Below, piece after piece: positions 15,940-19,861 of a DNA stretch of 19,861 nucleotides. The notes beneath the pieces were generated by a model. It saw only the letters and a program-made list of their open reading frames with translations. It had not been told where the DNA came from and did no database searches. Origin of the DNA: F1-120-MAGs118 sp013360535 (GTDB lineage: Bacteria > Planctomycetota > UBA1135 > GCA-002686595); assembly GCA_026647215.1 (NCBI GenBank), contig JAPKHC010000058.1, forward strand, positions 1 through 19,861, given 5' to 3'. Positions within the stretch are counted from its first letter, which is position 1. The number at the start of each line of letters is the position of its first letter. Both the position numbers and the translations under genes were made by a program.

Positions 15940-15957
15940 ACCACAAACGATCGTCAA
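15928..15957 (-). promoter_or_regulatory. Sigma70-like promoter of the KamA-family gene
   Basis: On the minus strand TTGACG (15952-15957) is followed after 18 bases by TATATT (15928-15933). Both boxes are close to the sigma70 consensus and stand out in this GC-rich DNA. Transcription would begin near 15920, leaving a leader of about 105 nt before TTG 15814. The -35 box begins only 22 bases after the stop of the DUF2752 gene, which points to independent transcription. Confidence 0.65.
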
Positions 15958-15979
15958 GGAGACCGGCCGGCCTTGAGCC

Positions 15980-16420
15980 CTACCCCATCGACCCGATCTT
16001 CCAGGCCCACGACGCCAGCGCGAGCAGTGCGGCCCCGAGGATCCAGCGTCTCCAGCGCAGGCCGAGGAGCATGAGCCCGAGGTCGGTCCCGCGGACGTGC
16101 GCGACCGCCGCCAGCGGCAGCGCGACCCCGGCGCCGAGCGCCAGCGCGAAGCCCAGCGGCTGGGTCGCCAGCGAGCGCAGCGGCGCCCCGCGGGCGAACC
16201 ACGTCACCGCCGTCGTCACGCCACAGCCCGGGCACGGGACGCCGAACCACTCGACGGCCGAGCAGGCCTTGAGCCCGAGCTGTTCGTGCGTGCCGTAGCC
16301 CGCCGGATCGGGCACGAGCAAGAACCCGAGCGCGACGAGTCCCGCCAGCGCCAGCGCCGCCAGCGCGAGCACCAGACCGTGCAACGCGCTTCGGCCCACG
16401 CGCTCTCGTTCCAGCTGCAT
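15980..16420 (-). CDS. DUF2752 membrane protein
   Basis: The 146-residue protein has three likely membrane helices (about 12-36, 86-106 and 122-142). The DUF2752 hallmark V61-P-C63-P-G-C66-G-V-T-T lies between the first and second. The two cysteines are conserved in the family, whose function is not established. ATG 16420 is the natural start; only a weak GAGG lies upstream, and longer frames overlap the divergent hydrolase. It ends in TAG at 15980-15982. Confidence 0.85.
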   Translation of the reverse strand: MQLERERVGRSALHGLVLALAALALAGLVALGFLLVPDPAGYGTHEQLGLKACSAVEWFGVPCPGCGVTTAVTWFARGAPLRSLATQPLGFALALGAGVALPLAAVAHVRGTDLGLMLLGLRWRRWILGAALLALASWAWKIGSMG

Positions 16421-16501
16421 CGCCGCGATTCTCGCCTCGCGCTCGCCCCCGCCGCAACGCCGCTCCTCGACGCGCCCGCGCGCTTGGGGCACGATGCTCC
16501 C

Positions 16502-17395
16502 GTGCCGCGCCCGCGCTCCCTGCTGCTCGCCGTCGCCGGAACCCTCGCGCTCTGGCTCGCCGCTTCCTTCGTCGCGCTCGCGCTGTTGCGCCGCCGTCAG
16601 GATCCGCCGCGCGAGGAACCCGTGCCGGCGCGGCTCGTCGGGCGGCTCGAGCCCTTGCGGCTCACGACGCAGGATGGCGAGCGGCTCGGCGCGTGGTTCC
16701 TCGAGGCGACACGCGCGGACGCGCCGACGGTCGTCGAGCTCCACGGTCGCGGCGCGGGGCGCGGGGCACGAATCGGCGCGGCCGAGATCCTCGCCGAACG
16801 CGGCTGCGCCGTGCTGCTCGTCACCTTGCGGGCCCATGGCGACAGCAGCGGTGACGACGACGACTACGGCTGGAGCGCACGCCACGACGTCGCCGCGGCC
16901 GTCGAGTGGTGCGAGGCGCGCCGACCCGGCTCACCCGTGCTGCTGCACGGCGCGTCGCTCGGAGGCGCGGCCGCGATCTTCGCCGCGGACGAGCTCGGCC
17001 CGCGCGTGCGCGGCCTGTGCGTCGAGTGCGTCTATCCCGATCTCGAGCGCGCCGCGCGTTCGCGCATCGAGGCGCGCCTGCCCGGCCCGCTCGCGGGAAT
17101 CGCGTGGCAAGGCCTGCACGTCGCCGCGCTCGCGAGCTGGCCCGAGTTCCGCGAGCTCGCGCCGCTCGAGCGCATCTCGAGCCTGCAGCCGCTGCCGCTG
17201 CTCGTGCTGTCCGGCGGCGACGACGCCTGCCCGACACCGGCCGAAGCCGAGGAGTTCCGCGCGCGCGCGGGTTCGCTCGCACGCCACGTCACGCTCGACG
17301 GGGCGGCGCACGATCGCCTGCTCGGCGCGGCGCCCGCGGCCTATCGCGCCGCGCTGCTCGAGTGGCTCGACGCCTGCAAGGCGTTCACTCGTTGA
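16502..17395 (+). CDS. Membrane-anchored alpha/beta hydrolase
   Basis: The 297-residue product has an N-terminal signal anchor (hydrophobic 7-29 followed by RRR), then an alpha/beta hydrolase domain. Residues V78-E-L-H-G-R-G form the oxyanion-side strand-loop, G150-A-S152-L-G the nucleophile elbow, D240 or D241 the acid, and H270 the base. It resembles BAAT/dienelactone-type hydrolases of the prolyl-oligopeptidase clan. The GTG start at 16502 gives a compact anchor; upstream codons lie in the divergent DUF2752 gene or read as shadow. The active domain probably faces the periplasm, though topology is predicted only. Its stop overlaps the convergent unknown gene by 11 bases. Substrate unknown. 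Confidence 0.85.
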   Translation: MPRPRSLLLAVAGTLALWLAASFVALALLRRRQDPPREEPVPARLVGRLEPLRLTTQDGERLGAWFLEATRADAPTVVELHGRGAGRGARIGAAEILAERGCAVLLVTLRAHGDSSGDDDDYGWSARHDVAAAVEWCEARRPGSPVLLHGASLGGAAAIFAADELGPRVRGLCVECVYPDLERAARSRIEARLPGPLAGIAWQGLHVAALASWPEFRELAPLERISSLQPLPLLVLSGGDDACPTPAEAEEFRARAGSLARHVTLDGAAHDRLLGAAPAAYRAALLEWLDACKAFTR

Positions 17396-17897
17396 AGTCG
17401 TACACGTACGACAGCCGCGCCTTGTTCACGATCACGTAGGGCAGCTTGTAGAGCAGCTTGAGGTCCAGGTCGTCCTTGGCGTTGAAGCCGCGCACGGCCG
17501 GGTTGCGCATCACGAAGAAGCGCCGCGTCATGCGGTCGTCGGCCTCGTAGGCGCCGGGTCGGCACTCGCCGCCGACCTCGACGTTGAGGTGGCCCGTGAA
17601 GAACACGCGCACCTTGACGAGCTTGTGGTCGCGGTTGAGCTGCGCGAGCTGGGCGTCGCCGGCCTGGTCGAGGAACTCGTGCGCGACGAGGATCTCGTCG
17701 GTGTTCACGTGCAGGAGCGGCGTCTGGATGCGGTCGCAGGTGTTCAGGTCGATCAGCGTGGCGTTGCGGACCTTGATGAAGAACTTGCGGTGCTCGTCGA
17801 GGACCTGCGAGAGGCGCGCGTGCTTCCGCTCGACCTCGCCCTTGATCAGGAACGAGTCCGTGAGGAAGAGGTCCGAGACGATCGTCATGCTGGTCAC
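17385..17897 (-). CDS. Conserved-looking hypothetical protein downstream of folC
   Basis: The 170-residue product has no signal peptide or membrane helix and looks like a real soluble protein. It starts with a beta-rich block (TIVSDLFLTDSFLIKGEVE), then RLSQVLDEHRKFFIKVRNATLIDL and a central VNTDEILVAHEFLDQAG. The C-terminal half contains VKVRVFFTGHLNVEV. I do not recognise the family. The GTG at 17897 overlaps the folC stop as GTGA (17894-17897), matching the coupling seen elsewhere in the window; ATG 17888 is an equally possible start. Coupling to folC suggests cotranscription, not a shared pathway. Confidence 0.82.
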   Translation of the reverse strand: MTSMTIVSDLFLTDSFLIKGEVERKHARLSQVLDEHRKFFIKVRNATLIDLNTCDRIQTPLLHVNTDEILVAHEFLDQAGDAQLAQLNRDHKLVKVRVFFTGHLNVEVGGECRPGAYEADDRMTRRFFVMRNPAVRGFNAKDDLDLKLLYKLPYVIVNKARLSYVYDFNE

Positions 17898-19204
17898 GTT
17901 GGGGCCTGCCTGTGCTGCCGTGTCAGTTGGGGGCGCAGAACTCCTGCGAGGTACAACGAGCCGACCGAGAGCACCCAGCCGCCGCGGGCGCGGGCGTGGA
18001 TGAGGGCCTGTTCGAGGGCGGCCGCCGGTGGCGTGGCCGCGGTGGCCGACGCCCCAGCCTGCACGAGCGCCTCCGCGAGTTCCGCGGCGGAGCGGTGCAG
18101 GTCGGTTCCGATGGAGGTGCAGAAACTTCTTTCGGTCGCGGGCGCGAGGCGCTTGAGGATCCCGGCGAGGTCCTTGTCCTTCGCGAGACCGAACACGACC
18201 GTGGGCCGCCCCGCGAGCGCCGGATCGCGCCCGAGGTCGGAAAGAAGCGCCCCCACGCTCTCGGGGGTATGGGCGCCGTCGAGCACGACCGGCACGCCCC
18301 CCACGGAAAAACGCTCCTGCCGCCCCGGCAGGGCCGCCCCCGCGGCGGTTTCGGGGTCGAGCCGCGCCCCGGACACGCGCTCACCCCGCGAGCCCGCGAC
18401 ACGGCGCCGCCCGAGCTCCTCCAGCACCTCGCACGCGACCCGCCGGTTGCGCTCCGGCGTCGCGAGCTCGCCCGCACCTTCCAGCGGTCTCAGGATCGGC
18501 ACGCCGAGCTCGTCCGCGCGCGCGCGGATCGCCGCGTCCGCCTCGCTCCCGCTCGGCACGCCCGTCACCAGCGTGCAGCCGCGCTTGAGAATCCCGGCCT
18601 TTTCCGTCGCGATCGCGTGGTGCGTGTCCCCGAGCACCGCCGTGTGCTCGAGCTCGATGTTCGTGATGACGCACACCTCGCCGTCGAGCACGTTGGTCGA
18701 GTCGAGCCGCCCGCCGAGCCCGACCTCGGCCACGATCCACTCGACGTTTTCCGCACGAAACGCGAGCAACGCCGCCGCCGTCACGACGTCGAACCACGTC
18801 GGATCGACTTCGGGACTCGCGCGGACGAGCGCGTCGCGCGCGTCGAGCGCCCGTTCGAGCGCGGCGTACAGCTGCGCATCCCCGACCTCGGCGCCGTCGA
18901 CGACGACACGCTCGTTGAGCCGCTCGAGGTGCGGCGACGCATAACGCCCGACCCGCAGCCCGGCCTTGGCGAGCCCCGCCGCGATCAGCGCCGACGTGCT
19001 CCCCTTGCCCTTGCTGCCGGTGACGTGCACGACGCGCAGGCCACGCTGCGGATGGCCGAGGAGCTCGAGCAGCCGGCGCTCCGGATCGGTCGAGACGCGC
19101 ATCGAGGCGCGCTTGCGCCGCTCCCAGTCGACCAAGGCCTCCAGCCGCGCCGCCACCGCCGCCGGATCCGGCCGGCGCTCACCCGACGTCGTTTGCCCCG
19201 CCAC
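17894..19204 (-). CDS. folC: Folylpolyglutamate synthase / dihydrofolate synthase
   Basis: The 436-residue Mur-ligase-like protein adds glutamate to dihydropteroate or folates with ATP. The P-loop is T62-G-S-K-G-K-G-S-T-S, followed by Y-A-S-P-H-L (88-93) that contacts folate. E-V-G-L-G-G-R-L-D-S-T-N (160-171) and T-N-I-E-L-E-H-T are diagnostic, as is the lysine of T-E-K-A-G-I that is carbamylated in family members. The C-terminal glutamate-ligase domain has VLDGAHTPES. GTG 19204 is preferred because AAGGAG lies nine bases upstream; GTG 19210 is only three bases from it. Whether both activities are present cannot be decided. Confidence 0.95.
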   Translation of the reverse strand: MAGQTTSGERRPDPAAVAARLEALVDWERRKRASMRVSTDPERRLLELLGHPQRGLRVVHVTGSKGKGSTSALIAAGLAKAGLRVGRYASPHLERLNERVVVDGAEVGDAQLYAALERALDARDALVRASPEVDPTWFDVVTAAALLAFRAENVEWIVAEVGLGGRLDSTNVLDGEVCVITNIELEHTAVLGDTHHAIATEKAGILKRGCTLVTGVPSGSEADAAIRARADELGVPILRPLEGAGELATPERNRRVACEVLEELGRRRVAGSRGERVSGARLDPETAAGAALPGRQERFSVGGVPVVLDGAHTPESVGALLSDLGRDPALAGRPTVVFGLAKDKDLAGILKRLAPATERSFCTSIGTDLHRSAAELAEALVQAGASATAATPPAAALEQALIHARARGGWVLSVGSLYLAGVLRPQLTRQHRQAPT

Positions 19205-19341
19205 GTCCACGCACTCCTTTCCAGCCCGCGTTCAGTCCCCTCGCGGCACCGGCCGATCTCCACCTCGGTGAACGCCGGGCCCCTGCCCCGCCGGAGTTCG
19301 CTCTCCGACAAGGTTCGGCTCCACGGCCGTAGCCCCCGACC

Positions 19342-19764
19342 ATGACCGACCTCGTGCATCGCATCAAGGTGTTCGTGTTCCGCTACCGCGGGTCGCAGCC
19401 GGACTACCTGCTCCTGCGCGCCGCGCACGCGGAGAGCTTCTGGGGGCCGCTGCAAGGGCCGATCGGCTTCGGCGAGAAGCTCGACACCGCCATCCGCCGC
19501 GAGGTGCTCGACGACATCGGCATCTCGCGCCCGATGGGCGTCGTCGACCTGCAGATGCCCGGTCGCTGGGTGCTCGGCGACGAGGAGGTGATCGAGTGGA
19601 CCTACGGCTTCCGCACGCCGCCCGAGTCCCTCGACGTGATGCAGCTCTCGCCGCGTTTCTCGGCCCACCGCTGGGCTTCGTTCACCGACGCCTACCCGTC
19701 GCTCGAGCTCGAGCCCGACCGCGCGGCCCTGCTGCGCCTGCACGCGCTGCTCAAGGCCGCCTGA
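19342..19764 (+). CDS. Nudix-domain protein
   Basis: The 140-residue protein is a single Nudix domain. The Nudix box G-x5-E-x7-R-E-x-x-D-D-x-G-I runs from G39 (GPIGFGEKLDTAI...) to I61. The canonical R-E-U-x-E-E-x-G-U has both metal-binding glutamates replaced by aspartates. Substrates of this superfamily are nucleoside diphosphates linked to other groups; the specific one is not evident. There is no strong Shine-Dalgarno before ATG 19342. It is divergent from folC by about 137 bases and convergent with the partial VOC gene, three bases beyond its stop. Confidence 0.85.
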   Translation: MTDLVHRIKVFVFRYRGSQPDYLLLRAAHAESFWGPLQGPIGFGEKLDTAIRREVLDDIGISRPMGVVDLQMPGRWVLGDEEVIEWTYGFRTPPESLDVMQLSPRFSAHRWASFTDAYPSLELEPDRAALLRLHALLKAA

Positions 19765-19767
19765 CGC

Positions 19768-19861
19768 TCAAGCACCCGACTGGTACAGGCCACAAACGGC
19801 CCCGGCCGGATCCTTGACGACGCAGAAGCGTCCGCCGCCCGCGCCCTTCGGCTCGCGCACG
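19768..19861 (-). CDS. VOC/glyoxalase-fold protein, C-terminal end only
   Basis: On the minus strand bases 19860-19768 encode VREPKGAGGGRFCVVKDPAG then AVCGLYQSGA and a TGA stop at 19768-19770. The G-R-F-x-V-V-x-D-P-x-G-A-x-x-G-L-x-Q pattern is the usual last strand of VOC-family (glyoxalase/bleomycin-resistance-like) domains. The gene runs off the window, so start and function are unknown. It is convergent with the Nudix gene, with three bases between stops. Confidence 0.75.
   Translation of the reverse strand, partial: VREPKGAGGGRFCVVKDPAGAVCGLYQSGA

Noticed and set aside
15815..15946. Longer N-terminus of the KamA-family protein from ATG 15946 or 15859
   Set aside because: The extension would cover the predicted -10 region and leader, and it lacks a ribosome site. 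AGGAGG six bases before TTG 15814 is decisive.

Overview
This is a GC-rich (roughly 70%), gene-dense bacterial segment with short or negative intergenic gaps, mixed ATG/GTG/TTG starts and four ATGA/GTGA stop-start overlaps. Two tandem Tat-type S1 sulfatases, a DUF2752 protein and a KamA-type radical SAM protein suggest a high-GC member of the Planctomycetota. That assignment is inference; no rRNA or other phylogenetic marker was analysed.

Layout. 1-1146: a dispersed-repeat arm, then a YciA-like acyl-CoA thioesterase translationally coupled behind a COG2945-like alpha/beta hydrolase (minus). A divergent 12-TM ABC-2-like membrane protein starts only 22 bp away. 2613-6928 (minus): bS21 (TTG start, long tail), an RluA-type pseudouridine synthase, and two overlapping exported sulfatases. 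7068-10408 (plus): RecD2 helicase and an unknown secreted protein, ending at strong hairpins. 10499-12570 (minus): a TrmH/SpoU rRNA methyltransferase overlapping RarA. 12625-13590 (plus): RsgA. 13595-13769: an almost perfect palindrome with 86-nt arms lying between rsgA and a convergent MarR regulator. 14343-15814: a KamA-family gene interrupted by a 20-bp tandem duplication, expressed from a good sigma70-like promoter whose -10 box sits inside an inverted repeat. 15980-17395: DUF2752 membrane protein and a divergent membrane-anchored alpha/beta hydrolase. 17385-19204 (minus): FolC overlapping a small conserved-looking unknown. 19342-19861: a Nudix protein convergent with the 3' end of a VOC/glyoxalase-fold gene cut by the window edge.

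Most genes are housekeeping: ribosome assembly and RNA modification (bS21, RluA, TrmH-type, RsgA), replication and repair (RecD2, RarA), and folate metabolism. The most unusual items are three. First, a dispersed palindromic repeat: the copy at 13.6 kb shares a 53-nt half-arm at 49/53 identity with bases 1-53. Second, the KamA-family gene is split so that its presumed PLP-binding lysine falls on a second ORF that begins in an ATGA overlap. Third, the promoter/operator of that gene, with a MarR gene immediately downstream. No CRISPR array, tRNA, rRNA, IS transposase or phage gene was seen, and no gap longer than 300 bases lacks a gene.
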